A DNA stretch of 64,000 bases from NCBI GenBank assembly GCA_903834925.1, contig CAILLA010000136.1, forward strand, positions 1 through 64,000, written 5' to 3'. The stretch is from an uncultured Schlesneria sp. (lineage in GTDB: Bacteria > Planctomycetota > Planctomycetia > Planctomycetales > Planctomycetaceae). The translations under genes were made by a program, and so were the position numbers. Of the stretch, positions 8,669-18,829 are shown in pieces. The stretch's first letter is position 1; every line of letters starts with the position of its first letter. The notes under the pieces were generated by a model that had not been told where the DNA came from, searched no databases, and worked only from the letters and a program-made list of their open reading frames with translations.

Positions 8669-11101
8669 ATGGACGCATTGCAACAATTGCTGGCGTGGTA
8701 TCTTGGCCTGCGTGTACCTCGCCTGGGTGAGGGAACGGCATGGCGATTTGACTGGCGCTGGCCCGCACCGCAATGGCTGATACTGATCGCCACCGGACTG
8801 GTGGCGATCTTTGTGATCGGGATCTACCGCCGAGACGGTGAATCACTTCGCTGGCACCGCCGTTCGATCTTGATTGGATTTCGGCTCGCTGTTTTCGCGT
8901 TAATTCTCGCGATGTTGACGGAACTCAGCCTGACAATCGAGCGAACGGGATTGCCGATTGTCGCCGTGATCGTGGATACATCGTCAAGTATGTCACTTCT
9001 GGATCAATACGCTGTTCCCTCGAAGGGGACACGAATGATCGACGACCTGACGAAGTCGATGGGGCAGGCACCACACCGCCTGGCGATCGCTCAGCATTTG
9101 CTAACGCGAAGTGATGGTCAGATGTTGCGAGAACTCCAGCAGTCTCATCAACTGCGCCTTTATCGCTTCGCAGAAAGTGCCACGCCACTGGAGGCGGGAG
9201 ACCTTGGGGACGACGGTCGAACAGCGACCGATGACCGATCTTCGAAAGATTCATTCACTGAGGCGATTGCAGAAATTAAAACGCTGGTTGCAGATGGCGA
9301 TCAAACCCGACCGGCTGTCGCGACAAAAAAGGTTCTCAGCGACTTGCGTGGCGTTCCCCCAACAGCGATCGTTTTTTTTACCGACGGTGTTGCGAGCGTT
9401 TCGGACAATGACAAGCTTTCTACCGTTGGGGAGTCTGCCCGAAGGAAAGGAATTCAATTTCACATTGTTGGAATTGGCAGTGAAATCGCGGCAAAGGATC
9501 TGAATTTGTACGATGCGGTCGTCGATGAAGTGGCCTTCATCGGTGATCCGATGGTGTTTAAAGCGAAAATTCGAAGCTTTGGTTTTTCCGGAAAGAAGAT
9601 TCTCCTTCAGCTTCGCAAGGAAGGGGAACAGGCAAGTTTAGCCCAAACGGAGCTTGTTGCGCCCGCCGACGGGCAGACGACCTCAGTGGAACTTTCGTAT
9701 GCGTCACCCGTCGCTGGTGAGTTTGACTACACGCTCGAAGTCGTCGAACAAACTGACGAAACGAATCGGAAGAATAATGGGGAAACCCGACATGTCAGCG
9801 TTCGGGAAGATAAGATCCGCGTTTTATTGGCCGATAGCGGTCCGCGGTATGAGTTTCGATTCTTGAAGCAACTGCTCGAACGCGATAAGTCCATTGAGCT
9901 GAGCACGTTATTGCAGGAAGCGGATATTGAATACACACAGGAAGATCGAACCGCAATTTCACGCTTTCCCGTAAAAAAAGAAGATTTGGCTCGGTACGAC
10001 GTCCTTGTTCTCGGGGATCTTGCGCCCGAGCAACTCGGTAACGCTGCTCTCGAATCCATCGGCGGATTCGTTCGCGAAAAGGGGGGCGGTGTCGTGATCA
10101 TCGCAGGTCCAAAGCATAATCCACTTGCGTTTGCAGGAACTCCGCTCGAGAGCCTCCTCCCGTTCGAAATGTCAGGGGTGCGAATTCCCCGTGAAGAAAA
10201 CTTCGACTCGTTTCATCCGACATTGACGCTTGACGGACAAAAAGGAATTAGTCTGTTTCGACTGGGCAATAGTGACACGGAAAGCCTTTCGATCTGGAAC
10301 GAGCTCCCGAACTTCACCTGGATTGTAGAACTCGCCAAATTGAAACCTGGTAGCCGTGTGTTTGCCGAACATCCAATGAAGATGGGCTCAAATACCAAAC
10401 TTCCAGTGGTGCTCATGCAACAAATTTCCGCTGGAAAAGTTTTATTCCACGCGACGGACGAAACATGGCGATGGAGGTTTCGCACAGGCGATCTTTATTA
10501 TGGACGCTATTGGATACAGGCGATTCGGTATCTAAGCCGCGGCCATATGATTGGAAAGGATCGAACCGCAGAATTGACGGTTGATCAACAGGTCTATCAA
10601 CGAGGCCAACCCGCCACACTTCGCGTAAGATTTGTCGACGAACGATTCATTCCATCGGATTCAAGCGGCGTTTCTGTAACGGTCGAGCGCAAAGGCGAAG
10701 GACGACAAACGGTAAAATTGAATCGAGTCCGTGAACTTCCAAAGGCGTTTGAAGGACAGTTAACACAGCTGAGTGAAGGATCGTATCATGGGTGGATTTC
10801 GCAACCGGCATTCAGTGAAGCGCCACCTTCAGTCGACTTCAGGGTCGAACTGCCACAGCGAGAACTGCTACGACGGGGCCTGGACAAAACAGACTTGAAG
10901 TTGGCAGCAGAAAGGACGCATGGCCACCTTTACACACTCGACGATGTCGATCGACTGGCTTCGAACATCCCGCGAGGAACGCCAGTTCCACTTGAAACTG
11001 ACGAGCCAATCCCACTTTGGAATCGCTGGGAGTTGATGGGACTCACCACAATTCTCATGACCGCAGAATGGCTGCTCAGAAAACGGTGGAGACTAGTGTG
11101 A
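8669..11101 (+). CDS. vWA-domain membrane protein with glutamine-amidotransferase-like domain (paralogue 1)
   Basis: About 810 residues from ATG 8669 (the track's 8543 start overlaps the SDR 3' end in another frame and adds 42 unlikely residues). Two N-terminal membrane helices (LILIATGLVAIFVIGIY; FRLAVFALILAMLTEL) are followed by a vWA domain with MIDAS motif DTSSS and VFFTDGVAS. A beta-rich middle leads to a class I amidotransferase-like fold (GGFVREKGGGVVIIAGPKHNP) without the catalytic cysteine, and a C-terminal membrane helix. The architecture matches planctomycete proteins related to BatA/aerotolerance operons, thought to scaffold envelope complexes. It shares its overall order and its C-terminal IP(L/I)W...AEW.LR signature with the protein at 18830-21250. 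Confidence 0.75.
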   Translation: MDALQQLLAWYLGLRVPRLGEGTAWRFDWRWPAPQWLILIATGLVAIFVIGIYRRDGESLRWHRRSILIGFRLAVFALILAMLTELSLTIERTGLPIVAVIVDTSSSMSLLDQYAVPSKGTRMIDDLTKSMGQAPHRLAIAQHLLTRSDGQMLRELQQSHQLRLYRFAESATPLEAGDLGDDGRTATDDRSSKDSFTEAIAEIKTLVADGDQTRPAVATKKVLSDLRGVPPTAIVFFTDGVASVSDNDKLSTVGESARRKGIQFHIVGIGSEIAAKDLNLYDAVVDEVAFIGDPMVFKAKIRSFGFSGKKILLQLRKEGEQASLAQTELVAPADGQTTSVELSYASPVAGEFDYTLEVVEQTDETNRKNNGETRHVSVREDKIRVLLADSGPRYEFRFLKQLLERDKSIELSTLLQEADIEYTQEDRTAISRFPVKKEDLARYDVLVLGDLAPEQLGNAALESIGGFVREKGGGVVIIAGPKHNPLAFAGTPLESLLPFEMSGVRIPREENFDSFHPTLTLDGQKGISLFRLGNSDTESLSIWNELPNFTWIVELAKLKPGSRVFAEHPMKMGSNTKLPVVLMQQISAGKVLFHATDETWRWRFRTGDLYYGRYWIQAIRYLSRGHMIGKDRTAELTVDQQVYQRGQPATLRVRFVDERFIPSDSSGVSVTVERKGEGRQTVKLNRVRELPKAFEGQLTQLSEGSYHGWISQPAFSEAPPSVDFRVELPQRELLRRGLDKTDLKLAAERTHGHLYTLDDVDRLASNIPRGTPVPLETDEPIPLWNRWELMGLTTILMTAEWLLRKRWRLV

Positions 11102-11221
11102 ATCAAGGGAGTGAAAAAACATCGATACGATGTCGACGATCGGAGGTCAATCAATCGACTGGACAGTCTGGTAAAAGAAACCCTCAAACGCAACTTTGAA
11201 AACCATAAAACGGCAAAGCTG

Positions 11222-11341
11222 CTATTTGGCGACCCTCCCGGCACTGGGGCGTGAGTTCACAAACTCGCGCCACTGCTCAAACGCCGCCAACGGGGTTAAT
11301 GCTCCGACAACCATGAAAATATCGACGACCAAATCAAACAT
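11222..11341 (-). CDS. 39-residue small protein with strong RBS
   Basis: This frame is too short for the ORF track. ATG at 11341 is preceded on the minus strand by GAAGGAGATTTGCA, a near-ideal Shine-Dalgarno with about seven bases of spacing. The product has a hydrophobic N-terminal half (MFDLVVDIFMVVGALTPLAA) and a polar tail FEQWREFVNSRP, resembling a small single-pass membrane or membrane-bound peptide. It sits alone in a 650-base gap between the vWA gene and the S41 protease, on the opposite strand to both. I do not recognise a family. The SD strength and protein-like composition make it more than a chance ORF. Confidence 0.5.
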   Translation of the reverse strand: MFDLVVDIFMVVGALTPLAAFEQWREFVNSRPSAGRVAK

Positions 11342-11751
11342 TGCAAATCTCCTTCGCCGACCGAGACGCAATTCATGTGCCATGTCGATTTTCAGTTGGT
11401 TTTTACGTTAAAACCGTAATTTTGCCTAACAAATACGCAAGGTTGCGGTAAAAAAGCAGGCAAACCATCATCCTCGCTTAATCATGTAGAACACTGCGGC
11501 CTGACCAAAGTGAAATGCCGATTGTTCTCCCCTTTTTTTGATCGGACCGCAAGCGAGAATTTCGTCCTGAATCTGGCCTCGGAATTGGAAAGTTAACGAG
11601 TCGGAATCCTTGATGCCTCTTGTCGTGATTTTGGGGTTCGACTACGATTGCCCGGATGGATGTTTCTTCAACCAACTCAACGGTTGACGGTGAAATCGCC
11701 ATTTCAGAGTTCAAAGGTTCTTAAAATCCTCGGTTCAAGCGGATATCCCTT
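11342..11751. promoter_or_regulatory. Divergent intergenic region upstream of smORF and S41 protease
   Basis: About 400 bases with no credible ORF. It must hold the promoters of the minus-strand small protein and of the plus-strand S41 protease gene. An inverted repeat GGTTTT...AAAACC is present near 11398-11416, upstream of the small protein, and could be an operator or a promoter-proximal hairpin. I could not assign -35/-10 boxes with confidence. Confidence 0.3.
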
Positions 11752-13821
11752 ATGAAGTTTCACGCTCTGTCACGCCCTGTTGGGATCGTAACTGTCGGTG
11801 TCGTTCTGCTTGTTGCCACCACGATATTCGCCCAGCAGTTTGGTGGGGCGCAGGCGTCTGAGCAGGCTACGGTCAAACTTGTCGCTGAAATGATTTCGAA
11901 GTATCACATTACGCAAAAAGCGCTTGATGATCGCATTTCCGGAATGGTCCTGAACAAGTTCGTTAAGGACCTCGATTCTCAGAAACTTTATTTTCTGAAA
12001 TCGGACATTGATGGCTTTGCACGCTACCGAGATCAACTTGACGATCTCTTGAAAGTCGGGCAGGCGAACTTCGCTCACGAAGTCTTCAAAATCTATCTTC
12101 AGCGGTTAGATGAACGTATGGCCGTCGCCCATATGATGATTGACGCTCCGCACGATTTCTCACTGGATGAATCGATGCTCGTGGATGGCGACCAACTGTC
12201 CTGGTCGGCCGACGCGAAAGAACTGAATGAGCGATGGAGAAAAAGAGTCAAGTATGAGCTTCTCTCAATGAGTCTGGACAAAACATCCGCAGAAGATTCT
12301 CGGAAGCGTTTGCACAAGCGTTATGAAACTCTCAAGCGAAACGCGCATGACACTGAAGACAATGAAGTGCTCGAAATGTTTCTCTCTTCTGTGGCTCATT
12401 GTTTTGACCCCCACTCGAGTTACATGTCACCTCAAACGGTTGAAGATTTCCAAATCACGATGCGATTAAGCCTTCAGGGAATCGGTGCCGCACTCCGATC
12501 TGAAGACGGCATGACAACAGTTGCTTCAATCGTCCCAGGGGGCGCTGCGGAGAAAGATGGCCGGCTGAAAGTCAACGACAAAATTGTGGGTGTAGGACAG
12601 GACGACGGCGACTTCCAGGACGTCGTTGAAATGAAGCTCAATCGAGTCGTTCGTCTGATTCGTGGCGAACGGGGAACAAAAGTCCGCTTGAAAGTCCTAA
12701 AAGAAGCGGGTCAAACTGAAATGATCGAACTGGTTCGGCAGACGATTGAACTCAAATCGTCGGAGGTCAAAGGAGAAATTATCCAGACAAGCGAACGGTT
12801 TGGAAGCACATTTGGCGGCCCCAAATTCCGGATCGGTGTAATTAACATTCCCTCGTTCTACCGTGACTTTTCGGGCGCTCAACAAGGCAAGGACGATTTC
12901 AAAAGTACTGCACGTGATGTTGCCAAAGTCTTGGCGGAATTCCATGACAAAGGTGGCGTCGACGCAGTGGTCGTCGACCTTCGAATGAACGGCGGCGGCG
13001 CATTAAGTGAAGCCATCGAAGTTACGGGACTTTTTATTGATCAGGGCCCTGTGGTTCAGGTGAAAGAACAGAACGGTCGAATCAAAAGCCATGATGACGA
13101 AGAACCGGGTGAACAATATCGAGGTCCACTGGTTGTGGTCTGTAATCGGTTGTCCGCATCGGCATCTGAGATTTTCGCTGCGGCGATCAAGGATTATGGC
13201 CGTGGCATCGTTGTCGGTGATACCACGACTCACGGTAAGGGAACTGTACAGAACATTATGCCGGTCAGCAGCCAGATGTTTCGGGTATTGCCAGGTGGCA
13301 AAGATCGTGGAGCACTCAAGTTAACGATCAACCAGTTCTATCGCGTCAATGGTGATAGCACCCAGAACAAGGGCGTCGAATCCGACGTTGTACTTCCGTC
13401 TCTTCTCGACCACATGGATCTTGGCGAATCGTTCCTTGATAACGCTCTGGCCTTCGACCACATTAACGCCGCACCACATAAAATCTGGCCGAACGTGAAT
13501 CCTCAAATCTTGACGACACTCAGAGACAATAGTCAACGACGTGTCGCAGTTGATCCAAAGTTTCAACAAACTCTGAAAGATATCGATCGGTATGTTGCTC
13601 GCAAGAGTCGAAAATCGGTGTCGCTCAATGAGGAAACATTGAAGGCCGAACGTGACGAAGACAAGGCCGCCAAGGAAGTCGAGAAAGAGGAAGAAGAGCA
13701 CGAGACCAAATCCGACAAGGCACCGGTCTTTGCCAAGTCAGAATACAACGACGAGATCCTACACATTGCCGCCGACTACACGTCGCTGCTGAAGTCGCAA
13801 AAGACTGCTGCCAACCGCTAA
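11752..13821 (+). CDS. prc: Prc-type carboxyl-terminal processing protease (S41)
   Basis: 689 residues, the length of the long tail-specific proteases (E. coli Prc about 680), not of the shorter CtpA type. A signal peptide or anchor (GIVTVGVVLLVATTIFA) is followed by the helical N-terminal domain (KLVAEMISKYHITQKALDD, DPHSSYMSP), a PDZ domain near residues 245-330 (VASIVPGGAAEKDGRLKVNDKI) and the S41 core. The catalytic serine lies in LSASASEIFAAAIKDYGRG (about residue 470) and the lysine in HGKGTVQ (about 494). The C-terminal region is charged and ends in a helix, as in the Prc family. It degrades or trims periplasmic proteins from the C terminus. It is preceded by a 650-base gap and followed closely by an ABC exporter, with no evidence that they act together. 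Confidence 0.9.
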   Translation: MKFHALSRPVGIVTVGVVLLVATTIFAQQFGGAQASEQATVKLVAEMISKYHITQKALDDRISGMVLNKFVKDLDSQKLYFLKSDIDGFARYRDQLDDLLKVGQANFAHEVFKIYLQRLDERMAVAHMMIDAPHDFSLDESMLVDGDQLSWSADAKELNERWRKRVKYELLSMSLDKTSAEDSRKRLHKRYETLKRNAHDTEDNEVLEMFLSSVAHCFDPHSSYMSPQTVEDFQITMRLSLQGIGAALRSEDGMTTVASIVPGGAAEKDGRLKVNDKIVGVGQDDGDFQDVVEMKLNRVVRLIRGERGTKVRLKVLKEAGQTEMIELVRQTIELKSSEVKGEIIQTSERFGSTFGGPKFRIGVINIPSFYRDFSGAQQGKDDFKSTARDVAKVLAEFHDKGGVDAVVVDLRMNGGGALSEAIEVTGLFIDQGPVVQVKEQNGRIKSHDDEEPGEQYRGPLVVVCNRLSASASEIFAAAIKDYGRGIVVGDTTTHGKGTVQNIMPVSSQMFRVLPGGKDRGALKLTINQFYRVNGDSTQNKGVESDVVLPSLLDHMDLGESFLDNALAFDHINAAPHKIWPNVNPQILTTLRDNSQRRVAVDPKFQQTLKDIDRYVARKSRKSVSLNEETLKAERDEDKAAKEVEKEEEEHETKSDKAPVFAKSEYNDEILHIAADYTSLLKSQKTAANR

Positions 13822-13913
13822 AAACCGTAACTGCGTTTGGCTGATGCAATCCATGAATTTGTCGTTATTCGGTGTTCTTTCGATATCTTATTCGGCCCTG
13901 CCGCGGTCCGCAC

Positions 13914-14900
13914 ATGGCCATTATTGAAGTTTCCCAGCTCGCAAAACATTATCGCGTCTATCGAAAGAATGCGGGATGGATGGCTTCCATCACCGGCCTT
14001 TTTCACCGCGAATACAATACGGTACGCGCGGTCAAAGAGGTCGGGTTTCAGATCGAGAAAGGCGAAATGGTCGCGTTTCTCGGTCCGAATGGCGCTGGAA
14101 AAACAACGACGCTCAAACTGCTTTCAGGATTGATCTATCCAACATCGGGTACAGCCACCGTACTTGGCTACATACCATGGCAGCGCAGTAATGCCTATCG
14201 AAAACGTTTTTCGCTTGTCATGGGCCAAAAAAACCAATTATGGTGGGATCTTCCCGCACAAGAATCATTCATATTGCATCGTGAAATCTATGACATTGAC
14301 CACGATGTCTTTCAACGTCGACTAGATGAATTGACCGAACTGCTTGAGGTTCGACAACTCGTTAAGCAACCCGTCAGAGAATTGTCACTCGGCGAGCGAA
14401 TGAGGATGGAGTTGATCGCCTCGCTACTGCACTCGCCCGAAGTTTTGCTTCTGGACGAACCGACGATCGGCCTTGATGTCGTTTCCCAGAGAAAAGTGCA
14501 GGGTTTCTTGCGTCACTATCAGTCTGAGCAACAAATGACCGTGCTGCTGACGAGTCATTACATGAAAGACGTTGAGGCATTGTGTCGACGAGCAATCATC
14601 ATCAATGAGGGCGAGATCAAGCACGATGGACCATTGGCGGAAATTGTGGATCGTTTCAGCAGCGTAAAACAGATTCACCTTCAATTTGCTGGAACAGAGA
14701 TTCCTGAAGACATCGATCGTTTTGGTAAGGTTCTTGAAAAGATTCCACCTCGAGTCAAGCTCGAAGTGCCGCGGCAGGACATTCCAAAAATCCTGGCGGC
14801 CCTTCTCGATAGGTACTCAATCGAAGACGTCGGTGTTCAAGAACGGCCTCTTGAGGACGCTATGGCCGAATTGTTCTCGCGAAAGAACTCTGACAAATGA
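13914..14900 (+). CDS. ABC-2 transporter ATP-binding protein
   Basis: 329 residues from ATG 13914 ([13 protein letters not shown]); the track's 13872 adds 14 residues unlike the family. Walker [11 protein letters not shown], signature [11 protein letters not shown], Walker [13 protein letters not shown] and switch LLTSHYMKD are intact. The extended form with [18 protein letters not shown] and a C-terminal domain of about 90 residues matches the COG4586 type, which normally works with two DUF990-like permeases. One permease follows 114 bases downstream. Such systems export unknown substrates, possibly lipids or glycans. Confidence 0.9.
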   Translation: MAIIEVSQLAKHYRVYRKNAGWMASITGLFHREYNTVRAVKEVGFQIEKGEMVAFLGPNGAGKTTTLKLLSGLIYPTSGTATVLGYIPWQRSNAYRKRFSLVMGQKNQLWWDLPAQESFILHREIYDIDHDVFQRRLDELTELLEVRQLVKQPVRELSLGERMRMELIASLLHSPEVLLLDEPTIGLDVVSQRKVQGFLRHYQSEQQMTVLLTSHYMKDVEALCRRAIIINEGEIKHDGPLAEIVDRFSSVKQIHLQFAGTEIPEDIDRFGKVLEKIPPRVKLEVPRQDIPKILAALLDRYSIEDVGVQERPLEDAMAELFSRKNSDK

Positions 14901-15014
14901 AAAGCCTTCGTCGCATTGGGTTCCATTGCCATGGGGCGAACTGATGGTTGTTCGATCGACATTTGATCTGGCGAACAGACTTATTGCTGGGTCGATACTG
15001 AAAACTTCGCTTCC

Positions 15015-15839
15015 ATGACCTCATCACTCCGTGTCAAATGGTGCATCCTGAGAACCTCTATCGAAGAGAGGCTCGTGTATCGTGCTGACTTTGCGTTCGC
15101 GACGCTCGTACGATTTCTGCCGATTGTGACTCAGGTATTCCTTTGGGGAGCAATCTACCAGACGACCGGGCCTCGTGATCCGAAGCAGATCAACGGATAC
15201 ACTTATGGTGACATGGTGGCTTATTCGTTGCTTGTCATGGTTAGTCGAGCATTTTCTTCCATGCCTGGGCTGACGACAGGGATTGCTCGCGATGTCCGCG
15301 ATGGCGCGATCAAGAAATTCCTGGTTCAACCAATCGATTTGTTGGACTATCTGTTCTGGCATCGAGTTGCTCATAAACTGGTCTATTATGCCGTGGCATT
15401 CTTCCCGTTTGCATTTGTTTTCTGGCTCTGCCGGAATTATTTGCATGGGTGGCCTGATCTGACGATGTTCACAGGCTGGCTGATCTCATTGATTCTTGCA
15501 TTTCTGGTCGGATTTCTGATCGAAAGCTTAATGGGGTTATGTGCCTTTTGGTTCCTCGAAGTCAGCTCGCTCGTTTTCGTGTACATGCTGCTGAGTTATT
15601 TCCTGTCAGGCCATATGCTGCCGCTTGACTGGCTTCCATCCCCTTACGGCGATGTGGTTCGCCTCCTGCCGTTTAAATACCTGGCATTTGTTCCGGCTGC
15701 CATTCTGCTTGAGAAATACACCCATCAGCAGTTGGCGGTGGAATTACTCCAGGGTTTCGCCTGGGTTGCCGTGCTGTTCGCACTCAATCGCCTGGCCTTG
15801 GCACACGGCATCAAACGTTACAGTGCTTACGGTGGATGA
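15015..15839 (+). CDS. ABC-2 family permease (COG4587/DUF990-like)
   Basis: 274 residues, six predicted membrane helices. The start [26 protein letters not shown] and the segment [22 protein letters not shown] are typical of ABC-2 permeases that pair with the COG4586 ATPases. The C terminus has the conserved [15 protein letters not shown] and a last helix with a basic tail. It is the obvious partner of the ATPase upstream. The second permease (COG3694 type) usually encoded next to it is absent: the next gene is an MFS carrier. Either the transporter is a homodimer here or the partner is encoded elsewhere. Confidence 0.82.
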   Translation: MTSSLRVKWCILRTSIEERLVYRADFAFATLVRFLPIVTQVFLWGAIYQTTGPRDPKQINGYTYGDMVAYSLLVMVSRAFSSMPGLTTGIARDVRDGAIKKFLVQPIDLLDYLFWHRVAHKLVYYAVAFFPFAFVFWLCRNYLHGWPDLTMFTGWLISLILAFLVGFLIESLMGLCAFWFLEVSSLVFVYMLLSYFLSGHMLPLDWLPSPYGDVVRLLPFKYLAFVPAAILLEKYTHQQLAVELLQGFAWVAVLFALNRLALAHGIKRYSAYGG

Positions 15840-15913
15840 GCCACCCGATAGGGCACGCCATTTCGCCTCTCTTATCTCATTGAAGGCTGGCATCGCTGGC
15901 CGACATCGCATAC

Positions 15914-17146
15914 ATGGGACTCATGACAACTCAATCTGAAATCCCGTTGCAGCCCAATTCGATGTCTGGCGTCTACGGGCGGACGTTTTGGCTCGCCTAT
16001 CTCGCGAATTCGTTACTGGTCATGGCAAATGCATTGACTTTTCGGTTCGCTGAGCTGGTCCACAATCTTGGAGGAAGCGAAAGCGTTGTCGGGGACATCG
16101 TCGCATTGGGAACGCTCGTTGCCGTTGCACTTCGGCTCAGTGTTTCACACGTCCTTGATGACTATGGGACGCGAGTCATCTGGCCGATCTGCAGTTTATT
16201 ATTCATTGCCGGGTGCGCCGTTTTTCTTGGAGCATCCCAAAATACATTTTGGCTGCTTTATCTGGCGCGAGTGGCATTTTATGTCGGTTTGACCGGCATG
16301 TTTGCTTGTTCGATGGCCCACATACAGAATCATGTTCCAGCGGAGCGGCGAACCGAAATCATTGGCAACCTCGGAAGCAGTGGTTTCGTCGGGATGATTC
16401 TGGGATCAAACCTGGGAGACTGGATTCGCTACTTCGTCACGAATCCACAAACGCAATTTCTGATCTTATTTGGCGGGGCAGGTGTGATCGGGATTCTCTA
16501 CCTGATCCTCGTGATTCTGTTGACGAAGGACGATCAAGTCGCCGTGCGAACGCCGTCACCGGTCGCAATTCGACTGATGTTCCGTTTCTGGCCGGGTACA
16601 GTCGTTCTCGCGGCGATGACCATGGGAATGGGAGTGACGGCGACGCAAACGTTTCTGACTCGATACGCGACTTCACAAAAAATCGAAGGGATCGGTCTGT
16701 TTTTTACTGGCTATGCGATTTCGGCGTTTGTGTTTCGGCTATTGGTTCAAAACTGGAGCCAGACGATCGGTCGACACTGGATGCTGGTCCGTGGATTGAT
16801 TGGCCATACGATCGGCCATTTTCTCCTGGCATTCGTGACAGAAGGTTGGCAGTTTATCATTCCGTCAATTATCTGTGGTTTCGGTCACGCATTGCTCTTT
16901 CCTGCGGTTGTTTCGCTCGGATCAGGAGCATTTCCGAAAGAATGCCGAGGTGCCGGCACTGCAATCATCCTCGGCTTTACCGATTTTGGATCGCTCGTAT
17001 TCTCTCCAATTCTCGGGAGAATCAGTGATCGATTCGGATTCCAGACCATGTATTGTGTTTCAAGCAGCATCGCATTATTGACGGCACTTGGGTATGTCTA
17101 TATCGCAATTCGACATGAGGATGAAGAAGCACAACAGCTGCGGTGA
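15914..17146 (+). CDS. MFS transporter
   Basis: 410 residues with about twelve hydrophobic segments, the standard major facilitator length. It begins after a polar N terminus with YGRTFWLAYLANSLLVMANALTFRF and has the inter-domain loop near residue 205 (LTKDDQVAVRTPSP). LDDYGTR in the loop between helices 2 and 3 and ISDRFGFQ near helix 10-11 correspond to the A-like motifs. The drive is presumably proton-coupled; the substrate is unknown. ATG 15914 is the track start; ATG 15923 (MTTQSEI) is equally possible. It lies 74 bases after the ABC-2 permease and may share its transcript. Confidence 0.85.
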   Translation: MGLMTTQSEIPLQPNSMSGVYGRTFWLAYLANSLLVMANALTFRFAELVHNLGGSESVVGDIVALGTLVAVALRLSVSHVLDDYGTRVIWPICSLLFIAGCAVFLGASQNTFWLLYLARVAFYVGLTGMFACSMAHIQNHVPAERRTEIIGNLGSSGFVGMILGSNLGDWIRYFVTNPQTQFLILFGGAGVIGILYLILVILLTKDDQVAVRTPSPVAIRLMFRFWPGTVVLAAMTMGMGVTATQTFLTRYATSQKIEGIGLFFTGYAISAFVFRLLVQNWSQTIGRHWMLVRGLIGHTIGHFLLAFVTEGWQFIIPSIICGFGHALLFPAVVSLGSGAFPKECRGAGTAIILGFTDFGSLVFSPILGRISDRFGFQTMYCVSSSIALLTALGYVYIAIRHEDEEAQQLR

Positions 17147-17193
17147 TCCAAGACGTCATCGCACCTTTGCCAACCATTAACCTGCGTTTGAGC

Positions 17194-17212
17194 CTTCGCT
17201 CACGAAGCGAAG
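17194..17212 (+). terminator. Short hairpin between MFS and glycosyltransferase genes
   Basis: CTTCGCT-CACGA-AGCGAAG forms a perfect 7-bp stem with a 5-base loop about 45 bases after the MFS stop. No T-run follows, so rho-independent termination is doubtful; it may be a pause or attenuator hairpin before the next gene. Confidence 0.25.
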
Positions 17213-17239
17213 ATCACTTGAAGGCTTAACCCGATAGCC

Positions 17240-18724
17240 ATGCCCGAGACACCCTTCACCACATTCGATTCCGGCAAGTCAAAGCCGATTCAAAGCAGTT
17301 CGCCAAGCGATCAAGAAGCCGCTCCAAGCGATCGGCATTGGCAATTCCGATGGACGATCCTGATTTTTGGTCTCGCCGCAGCACTGAGACTCGTCGCGAC
17401 ATTAGGCGATCTCGCCATTGACGAGGTCTGGTCGCTCTGGTTCGTGCGTTACAAAATCCGCAACATTGCTGATATTTTTGCTTTGCGGCACGACAATAAT
17501 CACTTGCTGAATACGATGATCCTTTACGTATTGGGATCGAGAGTATGGGGAATCTGTTACCGAATCGCCGCTGCAATTGCTTCGATCCTGGCTGTCTGGC
17601 TTTCCGGTCGCATTGCAATTCGCCACGGTGGATTCAAGGCACAGCTGACGACACTGACTCTTACCGGGGCGTCGTATCTTCTCGTCCTGTACGGCTCGGA
17701 AGCACGAGGTTATTCCTATGCCGTCTGTTTCGCGTACTTATCGTGGTTAAGCTTGTTACGTATTCAAGAGCATGGGCGATGGCTTGATGCCGTTGCTTTT
17801 GCCATCAGTGCCAGTCTCGGTTTTCTGGCTCACCTGACGTTCCTTTATTGTTTTGCGGGATTCTGTGTCTGGGCATTCATCAGGCGGTTGTCTAAACCGA
17901 CCTGGATTGTTCCATTGGCGTTGACTCCCCCTTTTCTCGTTGCGGGTGGTTTGTATCTGTTCTTCATTCGCGGAATGGCAATTGGTGGCGGTCCCGAAAC
18001 GACAGTCGCCTCGGCTGCGATTTCGACCTTATCCATCGTCGCAGGTGGGCCGCTTTACGATGACGGTGCATTGATTGCCGCTCTCATCGTGCTGATTCTG
18101 CTCGGCGTCGGATTCGTCCGACTCTGGAAATCAGATCGAGCGATGGCAGCCTGTTACCTGACCATCATTTTCCTGGCACCTGCCTTTGTCTTGTTCGTCA
18201 CCGGACACCAATTGATTTACCCACGGTACTTTCTGATACCAGTTGCCTTTGCGCTACTATTGATCGGGTATGTGCTTGCAGACATTTGGAGCACTCGTTG
18301 GTCGAGGCGGACCATTCCGATTGGCCTGATCGTTATATTTCTGACCGGAAATGGTTGGTGGACCGCATTACTGCTGAACCATGGTCGCGGTGAATATTCG
18401 CATGCGATGACGTGGATGGAGCAGAACGGTAATGCCCCTGCAACAGTCAGCAGCGATCACGATTTTCGTAATGGCTTGATGTTTGAATTCTTTTCGACGC
18501 AACTTTGGCCGACCGATCCACCTTTGCTGTACGTTGATCAACGCTCGCTTCCGCCACAGGGAACGGATTGGTTCATCCGCCATAATTTTGAAGCCGATCC
18601 TCCTCATCCCAAATTTATTACGGACTCATATGGAAATCCTTACCGGCTGGAACGGACCTTTCGCCACCAGAGCCTGACAGGCTGGAATTGGTGGATCTAC
18701 CGTCGGAACACAAAATCATTGTGA
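17240..18724 (+). CDS. GT-C fold membrane glycosyltransferase (PMT/ArnT-like)
   Basis: 494 residues with about eleven membrane helices. After a polar N terminus the first helix ends in GDLAIDEVWSLWFV, an acidic first-loop motif of the GT39/PMT and ArnT type (D-E pair). RHDNNHLLNTMILYVLGSRVWGICYRI continues the family pattern, with the usual periplasmic C-terminal tail after the last helix (FLTGNGWWTALLLNH). Such enzymes transfer sugars from polyprenyl-phosphate donors on the periplasmic face. Acceptor and sugar are unknown. The gene begins 93 bases after the MFS gene. Many planctomycete paralogues are annotated simply as hypothetical membrane proteins. Confidence 0.68.
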   Translation: MPETPFTTFDSGKSKPIQSSSPSDQEAAPSDRHWQFRWTILIFGLAAALRLVATLGDLAIDEVWSLWFVRYKIRNIADIFALRHDNNHLLNTMILYVLGSRVWGICYRIAAAIASILAVWLSGRIAIRHGGFKAQLTTLTLTGASYLLVLYGSEARGYSYAVCFAYLSWLSLLRIQEHGRWLDAVAFAISASLGFLAHLTFLYCFAGFCVWAFIRRLSKPTWIVPLALTPPFLVAGGLYLFFIRGMAIGGGPETTVASAAISTLSIVAGGPLYDDGALIAALIVLILLGVGFVRLWKSDRAMAACYLTIIFLAPAFVLFVTGHQLIYPRYFLIPVAFALLLIGYVLADIWSTRWSRRTIPIGLIVIFLTGNGWWTALLLNHGRGEYSHAMTWMEQNGNAPATVSSDHDFRNGLMFEFFSTQLWPTDPPLLYVDQRSLPPQGTDWFIRHNFEADPPHPKFITDSYGNPYRLERTFRHQSLTGWNWWIYRRNTKSL

Positions 18725-18829
18725 TTTTCTTCATGCGCCTCTCTACTGCGATGGGGTTCGGCGAGTTATGCTCGATGGGGTCGTTCGCGGTGCGTCAAAA
18801 GGATTTTGGTTTAAAAGGGCGATGAGAGC

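Noticed and set aside
16213-17028. 271-residue plus-strand ORF inside the MFS gene
   Set aside because: A different frame of the MFS gene, rich in Arg, Ser and Cys with no membrane pattern, while the MFS frame has twelve helices.
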